From positions 1 through 47,808 of the forward strand of contig JACVRN010000029.1 of NCBI GenBank assembly GCA_014534425.1: a stretch of 47,808 nt of DNA, written 5' to 3'. Made by a program: the position numbers and the translations under genes. Source of the DNA: Pyrinomonadaceae bacterium. GTDB lineage: Bacteria > Acidobacteriota > Blastocatellia > Pyrinomonadales > Pyrinomonadaceae. A model generated the notes under the pieces. The model had not been told where the DNA came from and ran no database searches. It worked only from the letters and a program-made list of their open reading frames with translations. Of the stretch, positions 6,969 to 17,700 are shown piece after piece; positions within the stretch are counted from its first letter, which is position 1, and every line of letters begins with the position of its first letter.

Positions 6969-8324
6969 ATGGCATTCTGGAGACGCAAGAATAAAGACCA
7001 GTTCATCACGCTCGGGCTGAACGAACCGGCTGCGGCGCGCACGGAGGAAAAGACCGCGCCCCCTGCGCCGGACAAACCGAGCGAGGGCCTTCAAGCTCCC
7101 GCCGCGCTTCATCAGGAAAGAGAAGCTGTGCAAACGGGAGCGCCTGTTCCTTTGATTGAGCCTACGCCCACGGGCGGAGCGCCGACCCCGCCGCCTGCCG
7201 ACGAAACTCAATCCGTGACGGAGCGACCGCAGCCTGTTACGCCAGCCGCAGCGCAAGCGACAACTGCTCGTTCGGCTGAGCCTGTGAAGCCAGCCGTGCA
7301 GAAGCCCGTGCCTTCGCGCTCTACCTTTTCCTCTTCCATACTTGGCCTTGACCGCTCCATAGAAGAGCTTCAGGCGGAAGAGGCGGCGCTCGAACAGGAG
7401 TTCGCGCAGCGCTTCCGTCGAGCGGTCGCATCTACGCGCGAGTCGCTTTCGGAAAAGATTGACACCATCTTTCAGGGACGAAAGCAGATTGACGCGGAGC
7501 TTCTGGACGAGCTTGAAGAGGCGTTGATTGCCGCAGACATAGGCGTCGCAACTACTGTCGGCATTCTGGAAAACGTGAGGCGCGGAATCGCTCGCCAGCA
7601 GATTAACGACATAGCCGCTCTGAAGGACGCCATCAAGTCGGAGCTTCTGAACATACTCAAAGCCTCGGAAGCGCAGGGCGTGGTTTCGGAGACGAGCGTG
7701 CCTGAATCTGTCTCGCCTTACGTAATGATGATAGTCGGCGTCAACGGTGTAGGCAAAACCACCACGATTGGAAAGCTGGCGCAGCGCATCAAGGCAGAGG
7801 GCAACGATGTTCTAATCTGCGCGGCTGATACTTTCCGCGCTGCGGCCTCCGACCAACTGGCAATCTGGGCCGAGCGAACCGGCGTGCCGCTCATACAGCA
7901 GAAGCAGGGAACAGACCCTGCGGCTGTGCTCTTCGATTCTCTGAAAGCTGCCAAGGCCAGAAACTCCGACGTGCTCATCATTGACACTGCGGGCCGTCTA
8001 CACAACAAGTCGAACCTGATGGCCGAGCTTGAAAAGATGAAGCGAGTCGCGGGCCGCGAAGTTGAAGGCGCGCCGCACGAAACCTTGTTGGTCATAGACG
8101 CCGTCACGGGCCAGAACGGGCTTGAGCAGGCAAGGCAATTTCTGAAGGTCGCGGGCGTGACCGGAATAGTCCTCACCAAACTCGACGGCACGGCCAAGGG
8201 CGGCATTGCCGTCGCCATAGCCAAAGAGCTTAACCTGCCTATTCGCTACGCGGGCATAGGCGAAAAGGTTGACGACCTTGTGGTCTTCGATTCGGAGCAG
8301 TACGTCAACAGCCTCTTTGAATAA
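6969..8324 (+). CDS. ftsY: signal recognition particle receptor FtsY
   Basis: A 451-residue SRP-GTPase. Residues 1-17 are basic, 18-118 form a Pro/Ala/Glu-rich linker in place of the usual acidic A domain, and the N and G domains fill 125-451. GTPase motifs are complete: [11 protein letters not shown] at 256-266, [33 protein letters not shown] and the closing [13 protein letters not shown]. It docks ribosome-SRP complexes at the inner membrane for co-translational insertion. It is first in a three-gene run with ribD and rsmA behind its own promoter. The long proline-rich linker is the only unusual point. Confidence 0.95.
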   Translation: MAFWRRKNKDQFITLGLNEPAAARTEEKTAPPAPDKPSEGLQAPAALHQEREAVQTGAPVPLIEPTPTGGAPTPPPADETQSVTERPQPVTPAAAQATTARSAEPVKPAVQKPVPSRSTFSSSILGLDRSIEELQAEEAALEQEFAQRFRRAVASTRESLSEKIDTIFQGRKQIDAELLDELEEALIAADIGVATTVGILENVRRGIARQQINDIAALKDAIKSELLNILKASEAQGVVSETSVPESVSPYVMMIVGVNGVGKTTTIGKLAQRIKAEGNDVLICAADTFRAAASDQLAIWAERTGVPLIQQKQGTDPAAVLFDSLKAAKARNSDVLIIDTAGRLHNKSNLMAELEKMKRVAGREVEGAPHETLLVIDAVTGQNGLEQARQFLKVAGVTGIVLTKLDGTAKGGIAVAIAKELNLPIRYAGIGEKVDDLVVFDSEQYVNSLFE

Positions 8325-8331
8325 ATTAGAC

Positions 8332-9453
8332 TTGGGACTTGAGACTCCAGACTTTGATGAACGTATGATGCGCCGCGCGATTGAGTTGGCGGCGCGCGGC
8401 ACGGGACAAGTAAGTCCAAGTCCACTCGTGGGCTGTGTGATTGTTGATGCGAGCGGAGAAATCGCGGGCGAGGGTTTCTATCTTTACGAAGGCTTAAAGC
8501 ACGCCGAGACGCTCGCGCTGGAAGAGGCTGCGGGACGCGCGCGTAGCGGGACTGCTTACGTTTCGCTTGAGCCGCACGCTCATCATGGCCGCACGCCTCC
8601 CTGCACGGACGCGCTCATAGAAGCTGGCATCAAGAGAGTCGTCGCCGCAATCGAAGACCCCAACCCGAAAGTCTCCGGTCGTGGCTTTGCACATCTCAGC
8701 CGCGCAGGCTTAGAGCTTCAGACCGGCCTTCTGGAAAAGGAAGCGTCGCGCCTCAACGAAAAATATATTCACTTCATGCGAGAGGGGCTGCCCTTTGTTC
8801 ATCTGAAGCTGGCCGCGTCTCTGGACGGGCGAACGGCCACGCGCACGGGCGATTCGCGCTGGATTACGGGCGAGGCTGCGCGCCGCCGCGTGCACGAGCT
8901 TCGTCATGAGTACGACGCGATTCTAGTAGGCGCGGGCACTGCACTTGCGGACGACCCGCTTCTCACAGACCGCTCCGGCTTGAAAAGACGGCGGCCCCTA
9001 GTGCGCGTGCTGCTTGACGAAGCTTTAAGAGTTTTGCCCGCGTCTCAGCTTGCCAGGACGGCGCGCGAATTCCCCCTGATTGTTTTCGCTTCAAAGCGCG
9101 CCGACAAGGAGAAGGTGAAGAGCCTTGAGTCTGCTGGCGTTGAAATCGTCCAGGACGAAGAGGGCGGGCGCAATCTTCAAGCCGTGCTTGAAGCGCTTGC
9201 GAAGCGCTCGCTTCAGAGCGTGCTGGTTGAAGGCGGCGCGAACATTGCGGGGGCTTTTATAGATCGCGGTCTCGTCAACAAGATTACGTTCTTCATAGCG
9301 CCCATGATTATCGGCGGTCGTGATGCTACGCCTGCCGTCACGGGCACCGGCGCGGAGAAAATAGCGGACGCCCTTCGGCTAAAAGATGTTGAGACGCGCA
9401 GCCACTCGCTAGACTTTGAGATTACCGGCTACCCGGAAAGAGCAGAGGAATGA
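8332..9453 (+). CDS. ribD: riboflavin biosynthesis deaminase/reductase RibD
   Basis: A bifunctional enzyme of riboflavin synthesis. The N-terminal zinc deaminase acts on the pyrimidine released by GTP cyclohydrolase II, and the C-terminal domain reduces the product with NADPH. The deaminase shows HAETLALEEA (His ligand and catalytic Glu) and HHGRTPPC (Cys ligand), but the usual EPC is EPH here, so the first zinc Cys is His. The reductase half starts near KLAASLDGRTAT and includes VEGGANIAGAF. The frame opens inside ftsY with TTG codons only. The TTG at 8332 fits the family N-terminus (D-E-x-x-M-x-x-A); the next option is ATG 8365. It overlaps rsmA by ATGA. Confidence 0.88.
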   Translation: MGLETPDFDERMMRRAIELAARGTGQVSPSPLVGCVIVDASGEIAGEGFYLYEGLKHAETLALEEAAGRARSGTAYVSLEPHAHHGRTPPCTDALIEAGIKRVVAAIEDPNPKVSGRGFAHLSRAGLELQTGLLEKEASRLNEKYIHFMREGLPFVHLKLAASLDGRTATRTGDSRWITGEAARRRVHELRHEYDAILVGAGTALADDPLLTDRSGLKRRRPLVRVLLDEALRVLPASQLARTAREFPLIVFASKRADKEKVKSLESAGVEIVQDEEGGRNLQAVLEALAKRSLQSVLVEGGANIAGAFIDRGLVNKITFFIAPMIIGGRDATPAVTGTGAEKIADALRLKDVETRSHSLDFEITGYPERAEE

Positions 9454-10298
9454 AGAAGAGAAGCGCAGAGTTTCAATCTTCTTCTATCTTGCCGCGCTCG
9501 AAAAAGAGTTTAGGGCAGAATTTTCTGGCGGACGAGCGCGTGATTGCGCGCATCATTGACGCGTTCGCGCCTCAGCCGGATGAGACGGTCGTTGAGATTG
9601 GGCCTGGACGCGGCGCGCTCACCTCTCATTTGATTGAGCGAGCGGGGCGCGTCGTAGCCGTGGAGTTTGACCGAGACCTTGTTCCGTTGCTCAAAGAAAA
9701 ATTCGGGGCGCGCGATAACTTCTCTCTTGTTCATGCAGATGCGCTCGCGCTGGATTTCTGCGAAGCCATCAGCCCCGCGAGCCGTGCGCGTGTCGTGGCG
9801 AATCTTCCTTACTACATCTCTACGGCGATTCTACAGAAGCTGATTGAAGAGCGCGTGTGTTTGACGGAGATGGTGTTGATGCTTCAGCGAGAAGTGGTTG
9901 AGCGCATCACAGCGCGTCCGGCTTCCGGCGAGCGCGGCTATCTCTCCGTTCTGGTCGAAGCCTACTCGGAGGCGGAGACGCTTTTCGACGTTACGCCCGC
10001 AGTCTTCCGCCCCCAGCCGAAAGTCTGGAGCACGGTCGTACGCCTTCGCTTGCGCGAGAAATTGAAGATTGAGGTCGAGGATGAAAAGCTGCTGTGGAGC
10101 ATCGTCAGCGCGGGCTTTGCTCAACGCCGCAAGACCATCCTCAACAATCTTCGCCACGCGCCCGAAGCGCTCAGCGCCGCGATTGGGCGCGCAGGCGGCC
10201 CAGGCGTAGTTCTCGAAGCGGCCTCCATCGAAGCGTCACGCCGCGCGGAAACTTTAACGCTCGAAGAATGGGCGCGGCTTTCAAGAGCGATTCAGTAG
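9450..10298 (+). CDS. rsmA: 16S rRNA dimethyladenosine transferase RsmA (KsgA)
   Basis: A 282-residue methyltransferase that dimethylates two adjacent adenines near the 3' end of 16S rRNA late in 30S assembly. Visible motifs are KSLGQNFL at 19-26, the SAM-binding VVEIGPGRGALT, the acidic VAVEFDRDL and the catalytic NLPYYIS, followed by the usual PxVFxPxPKV region. Its ATG overlaps the ribD stop in ATGA, implying translational coupling. Its stop codon TAG lies inside the left arm of a dispersed hairpin repeat (GTAGGGGC...), so the repeat supplies the end of the gene. Confidence 0.95.
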   Translation: MKKRSAEFQSSSILPRSKKSLGQNFLADERVIARIIDAFAPQPDETVVEIGPGRGALTSHLIERAGRVVAVEFDRDLVPLLKEKFGARDNFSLVHADALALDFCEAISPASRARVVANLPYYISTAILQKLIEERVCLTEMVLMLQREVVERITARPASGERGYLSVLVEAYSEAETLFDVTPAVFRPQPKVWSTVVRLRLREKLKIEVEDEKLLWSIVSAGFAQRRKTILNNLRHAPEALSAAIGRAGGPGVVLEAASIEASRRAETLTLEEWARLSRAIQ

Positions 10299-10372
10299 GG
10301 GCAGGGACAACTCCTCTGCCCGTTCATATCTCGATAAAGACAAGCGGGCAGAGGACTTGTCCCAGCCCCTAC
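10295..10372. repeat. GTAGGGGC hairpin repeat, copy 1
   Basis: Left arm 10295-10322 and right arm 10345-10372, each 28 bases with two mismatches, separated by 22 bases. The arm opens GTAGGGGCAGGGACAA and closes CTCTGCCCG. Copies 2 and 3 are at 27195 and 41498 with unrelated loops. Each arm is itself partly self-complementary (GGGCAG...CTGCCC around GGAC..GTCC), so either one long hairpin or two short ones can form. This copy contains the rsmA stop codon. Confidence 0.9.
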
Positions 10373-10377
10373 GTTTC

Positions 10378-10416
10378 AAAGCCGCACGCGGAAGTCAGAT
10401 TTCCGAATGCGGCTTT
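10378..10416. terminator. bidirectional terminator between convergent genes
   Basis: AAAGCCGC-(AC)-GCGGAA on the left pairs with TTCCG-(AA)-TGCGGCTTT on the right (10378-10393 with 10401-10416), with an A-run before and a T-run after. It suits both the rsmA operon from the left and the secreted-protein gene from the right. Confidence 0.75.
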
Positions 10417-10487
10417 TGTGGTTACGCTTTTCTGCCTGCATTATAGCTGTGGCAACTTGAGGAGTTCCCCAACTTCCAAGCTTGCCG

Positions 10488-10937
10488 CTATCGGCGGGCG
10501 TTGAGCGCAACGGTCACGCGCTTTGCTTCAAGGTTCGACAATTCTCCGTTCGCCAGTTGGCGCTCCGCGCGGGACTTCGGCAGGCTGAGGCCGTACTGGT
10601 CAGCGCCCGTCCAGACTTCGGAGAGAAAGTAGCTGTCGCCGTATTGATTGAAGACTAGGCTTGCTTTCATCTCTGGTGCGCTCGATTGCGTCGTGTTCAT
10701 GTTGACGATGCGGTTCGTCTTGCCGTCTATGCTCCTGAAGAGAAGCGCCGTCTTACCGGAATCCTGGTTAATGTATCTGACTGTGTACTCGCCAGCCGGA
10801 AGGGTCTGGTTTCCGATGATGAAACGGAACGGGATGTCGGCTTTCATCTGGTTACTGGCCTGCGCCTGCACGGTCAAAGCGGCGAGCGCGATTGTCACTA
10901 TCAGCATTGTGAACGACTTCAAAATCTCTCTTTTCAT
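10488..10937 (-). CDS. small secreted protein of the 'PAGEYTV' type
   Basis: A 149-residue exported protein. GGAGG stands six bases before the ATG at 10937, so this start is chosen over one 11 codons upstream. The signal peptide covers about residues 1-27 (MLIVTIALAALTVQAQA). The mature part begins MKADIPFRFIIGNQTLPAGEYTV, a pattern I associate with abundant small secreted proteins of acidobacteria. The rest is predicted beta-strand with no cysteines and no catalytic motif. The function of the family is not known. It is transcribed away from the neighbouring ECF sigma gene. Confidence 0.75.
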   Translation of the reverse strand: MKREILKSFTMLIVTIALAALTVQAQASNQMKADIPFRFIIGNQTLPAGEYTVRYINQDSGKTALLFRSIDGKTNRIVNMNTTQSSAPEMKASLVFNQYGDSYFLSEVWTGADQYGLSLPKSRAERQLANGELSNLEAKRVTVALNARR

Positions 10938-11086
10938 AACAACCTCCAAATTTCTCTTTTTCGTTTTCAACTCCCCTCTACATGGTTAACGCGGAAGGCG
11001 CGTAGGAATTCCCTCACGGCGCGGAAATTTTTGGAGTAAAATCTTTGAGCCGGAAAAAAGGTCGCGTTTTCTTTAGGAGATGACGG

Positions 11087-11647
11087 ATGGAGCGCCCGGA
11101 AGGCGTCACACAATTGTTGGTTGATTGGAGCAACGGCGACGCTGCTGCGCTGGATAAGCTGATGCCCGTGGTTTACGACGAGTTGAGGCGGCTTGCCAGC
11201 AGCTATCTGAAGCGCGAGCGCGCGGGCCACACGCTGCAACCTACCGCCCTGGTCAACGAAGCTTATCTGAAGCTGGTGGATCAGCGTAAGGCTCGCTGGC
11301 AGAATCGCGCGCAGTTCTTCGGCGTCGCGGCCCAGTTGATGCGGCGCATACTTGTAGACCACGCGCGCGTCCGCCAGGCGCAGAAGCGCGGCGGCTCAGA
11401 CCAACAGCAATTATCCCTGAGCCACGCCGACCGTATAGCCGAAAAGCCCGACATAGATTTGTTGGCGCTTCACGAGGCTTTAAACGATCTGGCATTGATT
11501 GACGAGCAGCAGGCGCGCATCGTCGAGTTACGATTTTTCGGAGGATTGACCATTGAAGAGACTGCGGAAGTACTTGAAATCTCACACGCCACGGTCGAGC
11601 GCGACTGGACTCTGGCCCGCGCTTGGCTCAGACGCGAACTCTCATAA
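11087..11647 (+). CDS. ECF sigma factor, X6 type
   Basis: A 186-residue sigma factor of the ECF subfamily (TIGR02999-like) that is expanded in acidobacteria and planctomycetes. Region 2 includes VYDELRRLASSYLKRE and LQPTALVNEAYLKLVD, then RRILVDHARVRQAQKRGG. Region 4 ends with LTIEETAEVLEISHATVERDW. AGGAG precedes the ATG. No anti-sigma gene follows. Instead two Ser/Thr kinase genes come next, and this ECF group is often found with such kinases. It therefore may be controlled by phosphorylation, which is an inference from context only. Confidence 0.88.
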   Translation: MERPEGVTQLLVDWSNGDAAALDKLMPVVYDELRRLASSYLKRERAGHTLQPTALVNEAYLKLVDQRKARWQNRAQFFGVAAQLMRRILVDHARVRQAQKRGGSDQQQLSLSHADRIAEKPDIDLLALHEALNDLALIDEQQARIVELRFFGGLTIEETAEVLEISHATVERDWTLARAWLRRELS

Positions 11648-11734
11648 ACCGCCGCTCGTACTCTTTTGAGGGATTTCCGTCACGCCCTTCGCGTTAATTA
11701 ACAGGATAGTATCTGTCGGGTTATTAATATTGTT

Positions 11735-14700
11735 ATGGTCACGATTGAACGCTGGCAGCAGGTCAAAAAGCTCTTTCACTCGGCGCTTGAACGCGAGCCG
11801 CACGAGCGCGAGAGCTTTCTGCGTGCGGCCTGCGCGGGCAACGACTCTTTGCGCGAAGAGGTTCTGTCACTGATAGCTTCTCATGAAGAGAGGGGAAGCT
11901 TTCTCGATGCGCCCGCGTACGAAGTCGCCGCAGAGCTTCTGGTCGAAGAAGAGACCGCGCCTATGAAGGACAGGTTCATAGCTCATTACAGGATTCTGGA
12001 ATGGCTCGGTCGCGGCGGGATGGGCGAGGTCTATTTGGCCGAAGACACGAAGCTGGATAGAAAGGTCGCAATCAAGTTTCTGCCCGCGCGTTGGACGGAA
12101 GACGCCGAGCAGCTTGCGCGCTTCAAGCGCGAGGCACGCGCCGCGTCCGCTCTGAATCATCCGAACATCGTCACCATCTACGACACGGTGGAAGCGGACG
12201 GACTGCACTTCATCGTCACGGAGTTCATAGAGGGCGAGACGCTGCGCCAGCGCATGCAGATGGGGCTGACGCTTGAGCGGGTTTTAGACATAAGCATTCA
12301 AATCGCGTCGGCGCTCTCAGCCGCGCACGAAGCCGGAATCATTCACCGCGACATCAAGCCTGAGAACATCATGTTGCGCCGCGACGGCCTGGTTAAAGTC
12401 CTGGATTTCGGTTTGGCAAAGCTGGTGGAGAAGCAGGAAGAATTAAATCTAGAAGGCTCCACGAAGCTCCTAGGCAACACGCATCCGGGCCTTGTGATGG
12501 GCACGGTTCAGTACATGTCGCCGGAGCAGGCGCGCGGGCTTGCTGTGGATGCGCGCACCGACATCTGGAGCCTGGGCTGCGTGATGTACGAGATGGTGGC
12601 GCGTCGTGCGCCCTTTGAAGGGCAGACGATGACGGACGTGCTGGCCGCGATTCTTGAGCACGAGCCACCGACGTTTTCTTCCCTCGTGATGGATGCGCCC
12701 GCGCAGCTTGAGTGGATTATACGAAAGACTCTGAGGAAAGACCGCGACGAGCGCTTCCAGACCGCTAGAGAAGTCTTAGGCGACCTCAAGAGCCTGAAGG
12801 AAGAGCTTGAGTTTGAAGCTCGACTCGAAGCATCCGTCACGCCCGACGCACGGCCTGCTTCCGTTTCATCTTCTAGCGCGGAGAGAAACGGAAAGCTACA
12901 TGTTGGAAACCCTTCGCTTGAGACAAGACAGATTGCTGCGGCTTCTACCTACACGAGCCTTCAAGCGCCCGCTCGCACGATTAAAAAGAGGCGCTTCCCC
13001 TTATTAGTCTTAGCGGGCTTGCTTGCTTTTGTAGTCGTGGCGGTCTTGGTGGCGGCTGCGGGCTATAAATTCCTGTGGACGAAGAAGGCCGCGATGCCGT
13101 TCGGCAGGATAAATATTACTCAGTTGACTACGACGCGGAATGTCATACACAGCGCCATCTCGCCGGACGGAAATTATTTGGTCTATTCTATGAGCGACCG
13201 CGAGCAGCAGAGCCTCTGGCTGAGACAGGTTTCTACCGCCAACGATACTTTGATTGTCCCGCCTTCGGACGCGGGCATCTGGGGCGTCACCTTTTCGCGC
13301 GACGGCAAAGACCTCTATTACATCCTGCGAACCAGGGCAGAGGGCCACACTACTCTTTATAGAATCCCGGTGCTCGGCGGCACGCCCGTCAAAGTGCTGG
13401 CGAACATAGACAGCCCCGTGACGTTCTCGCCCGACGGAAAGCAGATGGCGTTCGTGCGCGGCGGCTTTCCCACAAGAGAAGAGAGCGCGCTGATAATCTC
13501 CGACACGAACGGAGGCTCCGAGCGAGCGCTGGCAGTGCGTAAGCGCCCCCTTCGGTTTTATCCAATCTACTTCGCGGGCGCGTCCTGGTCGCCTGACGGC
13601 GAATGGATAGCCTGCGCGATGTTTACTTCGCCGCCCTTCGGAGGCTTCTTTGCTTTCAGGGTCAAGGACGGCGCGGAAAAGCGATTGACTCCGCTTAACT
13701 TTACTCAACTGGGCCACATCGAATGGCTCAGGGACATGAGCGGCTTGGTCTTCGTAGGCTCAGACCTGTTAACGCCGTCGCTGCCCGGTCAGGTCTGGTT
13801 CGTCTCCTATCCGGGCGGCGAACTGCGGCGCATTACAAACGACCTTATCAACTACAGGGGCTTGAGTATCACGGCTGATGCTAAGCGGCTGGTGACATCT
13901 TCTGTGAGCGAATTTGCTAACCTCTGGTCAGTACCGCAGGGAGATGCGAACCGCGCGCGTCAGATTATTCCCATACGCTCGCGCGGCGGCGTCGCTCTCA
14001 CACCGGATGGCCGTGTGGTCTATTCGACTGAGACGGGCGGCACATGGGACATCTGGATAGTGAATCAGGACGGAAGTAATCGTAAACAGTTGACCGGCGG
14101 CGCAGGGCATAGCCTGGAGCCTGCCGTTTCGCCGGACGGTCGCTATATTGCTTTTACACTAGCTCAGCCTACGTCCGTAGACATCTGGCGTATGAATATT
14201 GACGGCAGCAACCCTGTGCAGCTAACCAAGGATATGTATGCCTTCAACGCCACCTTTTCGCCGGACGGTCGCTGGATTGTTTTTACTTCCGGCGCCAGGG
14301 GAGGGCCGAAGGTAGCTAGAGTGCCCGTCGAAGGTGGCGCGCCTGTAAGACTGTTTGACAAGCCCGCGTATCGTCCGGTTATCTCGCCCGACGGTCGCTG
14401 GATAGCCGCTTTTTATAACGAAGCCCAGAGTCAAACTGATGTGGTTCGTAAAATCGCCGTCTTTCCCTTCGACGGCGGAGACATCGTCAAAACATTTCAG
14501 TTTGACGGTAATAGTACGACTCGTGACGTGTTACAGTGGACGCCCGATAGTCGTGCAGTGCTCTACAATCAGATGAACGATAACGTCTCGAACATCTGGA
14601 AGCAATCTATTGACGGCGGGCCGCCCGCGAAAGTTACTGACTTCAAAGAGAGCCTGATAAACGATTTCTCATTCTCGCGCGATGGCCGCACACTCGTCTG

Positions 14701-14752
14701 CACTCGCGGCACAGTCATACGCGAGGCGGTCATGATTACAGACCTTAAATAG
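11735..14752 (+). CDS. membrane Ser/Thr protein kinase with TolB-like propeller
   Basis: A 1005-residue protein. Residues 1-78 are an N-terminal module ([15 protein letters not shown]...[15 protein letters not shown]) shared with the next gene. The kinase domain spans about 85-360 with the glycine loop GRGGMGEVY (92-100), K114, HRD (204-206), DFG (224-226) and MSPEQARG. A Ser-rich linker leads to one transmembrane helix at about 421-443. The extracytoplasmic part consists of repeated SPDG(R/N/K)..(V/I)-(Y/F) blades typical of TolB/PD40 beta-propellers. It would phosphorylate cytoplasmic targets in response to something bound by the propeller. It ends exactly where the next kinase begins. Confidence 0.9.
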   Translation: MVTIERWQQVKKLFHSALEREPHERESFLRAACAGNDSLREEVLSLIASHEERGSFLDAPAYEVAAELLVEEETAPMKDRFIAHYRILEWLGRGGMGEVYLAEDTKLDRKVAIKFLPARWTEDAEQLARFKREARAASALNHPNIVTIYDTVEADGLHFIVTEFIEGETLRQRMQMGLTLERVLDISIQIASALSAAHEAGIIHRDIKPENIMLRRDGLVKVLDFGLAKLVEKQEELNLEGSTKLLGNTHPGLVMGTVQYMSPEQARGLAVDARTDIWSLGCVMYEMVARRAPFEGQTMTDVLAAILEHEPPTFSSLVMDAPAQLEWIIRKTLRKDRDERFQTAREVLGDLKSLKEELEFEARLEASVTPDARPASVSSSSAERNGKLHVGNPSLETRQIAAASTYTSLQAPARTIKKRRFPLLVLAGLLAFVVVAVLVAAAGYKFLWTKKAAMPFGRINITQLTTTRNVIHSAISPDGNYLVYSMSDREQQSLWLRQVSTANDTLIVPPSDAGIWGVTFSRDGKDLYYILRTRAEGHTTLYRIPVLGGTPVKVLANIDSPVTFSPDGKQMAFVRGGFPTREESALIISDTNGGSERALAVRKRPLRFYPIYFAGASWSPDGEWIACAMFTSPPFGGFFAFRVKDGAEKRLTPLNFTQLGHIEWLRDMSGLVFVGSDLLTPSLPGQVWFVSYPGGELRRITNDLINYRGLSITADAKRLVTSSVSEFANLWSVPQGDANRARQIIPIRSRGGVALTPDGRVVYSTETGGTWDIWIVNQDGSNRKQLTGGAGHSLEPAVSPDGRYIAFTLAQPTSVDIWRMNIDGSNPVQLTKDMYAFNATFSPDGRWIVFTSGARGGPKVARVPVEGGAPVRLFDKPAYRPVISPDGRWIAAFYNEAQSQTDVVRKIAVFPFDGGDIVKTFQFDGNSTTRDVLQWTPDSRAVLYNQMNDNVSNIWKQSIDGGPPAKVTDFKESLINDFSFSRDGRTLVCTRGTVIREAVMITDLK

Positions 14753-17700
14753 ATGAACCCTGAACGCTGGAAACAGGTGAAAGAGATTTTCCACGCCGCG
14801 CTCGAAGTAGCGCCTGCGGAGCGCGTGGCCTTTCTTGACAAAGCCTGCTCTGGCGATGCAGAGATTCGCCACGAAGTCGAATCGCTCATAGCCTCTCACG
14901 AGCGAACGGGAGAGTTCATAGACGCTCCGGCCTTTGAAGCGGCAGCGCACCTGCTGACCGATGACGCGGACAGCTTGAAGGACGGCGAGGCGGTCGGGGA
15001 TTACAAGATTCTAAGGCGCATTGGTCGCGGCGGGATGGGCGAAGTTTATCTGGCCCGTGATCAGAGGCTAGGCCGCAACGTGGCGCTCAAGGTTCTTCCG
15101 GTCTCTTACAACGTCTTCACGGATAGACTGCGCCGCTTTGAAACCGAAGCCTGCGCCGCCTCCGCCTTGAATCATCCGAACATCCTGACCATCTACGGCA
15201 TAGGCCAATCGGACTCAAGACATTTCATCGCCACGGAGTTCATAGAAGGCGCAACGCTTCGCCAGCGCATCGTCGAAGGGGGAATGAAAATTGACGAAGC
15301 GCTTGAGATAAGCATTCAAATCGCGTCGGCGCTTTCAGCCGCGCACGAAGCCGGAATTAGTCACCGCGACATCAAGCCCGAGAACATAATGATTCGCGCC
15401 GACGGCTACGTGAAGGTGCTGGACTTCGGGCTGGCGAAGCTCGCAGAAGATTGGCGGGGCGACGAAGAGGATTCGCCCACGCGCCCTATTCTCAAGACCG
15501 ATTCCGGCGCAGTGATGGGCACGGTTCAATACATGTCGCCGGAGCAGGCGCGCGGCCTCCCGCTTGATACGCGCACCGACATCTGGAGCTTCGGCATAGT
15601 GCTCTACGAGATGATTACGGGAAGCGCGCCCTTTGACGGAGAGACCAGCAGCCACACCATCGTCTCCATCCTCGAAGACGAGACGCCGCCGCTCAAAGCC
15701 GCCCGGCCCGATGTCCCCGCAGAGCTTGATTGGATAGTCATGAAAGCGCTCAGGAAAGACCGTGGCGAGCGCTATCAAACTGCGAAAGAACTGCTCGGCG
15801 ATTTGAAGGAGCTGAAACACAAGCTTGAGTTTCAGGCGGAGCTTGAGCGCTCTTCATCATCTTCTTCCGCGAAAGCGCGTGAGGCGACGGGCGAAAGCAG
15901 AAAAGAGGTTTTTGACAGGGAGGCTGACGCGTCCGTTGCCGAAACTGTCAGGATTGAAGCGGCGCGCAATACATCCAGCATGGATTATTTGACCGGCGGC
16001 GTCAGGCGAAACTGGCGCTGGGCGCTGCTGGCAGTCTTCGTACCCGTCTTTGCTTTTGTGGCGGCCTACGCCGGTTACAGGTATTTGAGCGGGCGGCGCA
16101 TAGAACAGAATCTTAAGCAGACATCCAGTACTTCCGCTCCATCCGTTCCGCTCAAAGGCAGGCAGACTACGAGCTGGGCCGGGCTTGATGTTTTCCCATC
16201 CTTCTCGCCGGATGGAAATGCAATCGTCTACTGCTCGGATCATAACGGGAGCTTTGAAATCTATCTCAAGCAAATCACGCCCGGAGGCCGCGAGATTCAG
16301 TTAACCTCCGACGGCCAGCAGAACCTTCAGCCCGTCTGGTCTCCTGATGGAAAGCTAATCGCGTATCATTCCAACAAGCGCGGCGGCATCTGGGTCATCC
16401 CGGCCTTCGGCGGAGCGCCCAGGCAAGTCACGGACTTCGGATCGCATCCCGCCTGGTCGCCGGACTCTTCCCTGATAGCTTTTCAGTCTCAGAGCGCCAT
16501 TGATTTTCAGATTAACTCGTCCGGCGTTCAGCCGCCTTCAAACATCTGGACTGTTCCGGCCACCGGCGGGACTCCGAAACAGATTACGCGCCAGGACAAC
16601 CCCGCAGGAGACGGACACGGCTGTCCCAGTTGGTCGCCCGATGGCCGCCGCATAGCATTCATCGCGGTTGAATTGGGCAGCATCAGAACCACAATCTGGT
16701 CGGTTGCGCGCGACGGCGGCGACGTGAAATTGATAACCGAAGGGGTCAAAAAACAGTCCGCCAATTTTGACCCGGTTTACGCGCCGGATGGCCGCAGCCT
16801 TTACTATTCAGGAGGCACAGGCGGGCGCGGCTGGGGAATTTTGAAAGTACCCACCTCGCCCGAGACCGGCGAGGCTACAGGCCCGCCCGCAGTGCTTAAA
16901 GAGACCGGATGGACTATCTTTAGAAACCTTCAAGTTTCTGCCGACGGAAAGAGGCTCATCCACAGCGCGCTGGATATGACGAGTAACCTTTGGTCTGTAC
17001 AGGTGTCCGCCTCGGGCGAGGCCGTGGGCCAGCCGCTCATCCTGACTCAGGACACGACGTTTAGAAAAAGCAGCCCGTCGTTTTCTTCGGACGGCAAGCG
17101 CATCGCCTACCAGAAGTTCGCTGTCGGAGACAACCATGACATCTGGCTGATGGACGCCGACGGAAAGAATCAAACGCAGCTTACTACTGACCCTGGAAGC
17201 GAGTTGTTCGCCAACTGGTTTCCGCAAGGAGACAGGATTGCGTTTCTTTACAACGAGCCGAACAAGCCCATAAGCCTGCGCTCGATTGATGTGCAGACCG
17301 GAAGAGAAGAGACTCTTCTTCAGCCCAAAGGGGATTTAGGTTTCTTGCAGCTTTCACCGGACGGAAAAATCTTCGCCTTCAATTATACGGAGAACGGAGC
17401 TACGAACGTCTGGACGGTCTCATTGGATGATAAAGAGCTTAAGCAGTTAACGTTTGAAAAAGATTTGGCGGGCTTCCCGCGCTGGTCTCCTGACGGGCAG
17501 TTTGTCGCCTTCGAGTCCAGACAGGGCGACAATTCGCATATCAAGATTATCCCGCGCGAAGGCGGCGAGGCCAGGCAGTTAACTTTTGAAAAGGGGCAGA
17601 GGTTCACGGGTGGCTGGTCGCCGGACGGAAGCAAGATTTCCTTCGCAGGATACCGTGGTAGCGTTTGGAACGTCTGGTGGGTTACGCGCGACGGCGCGCG

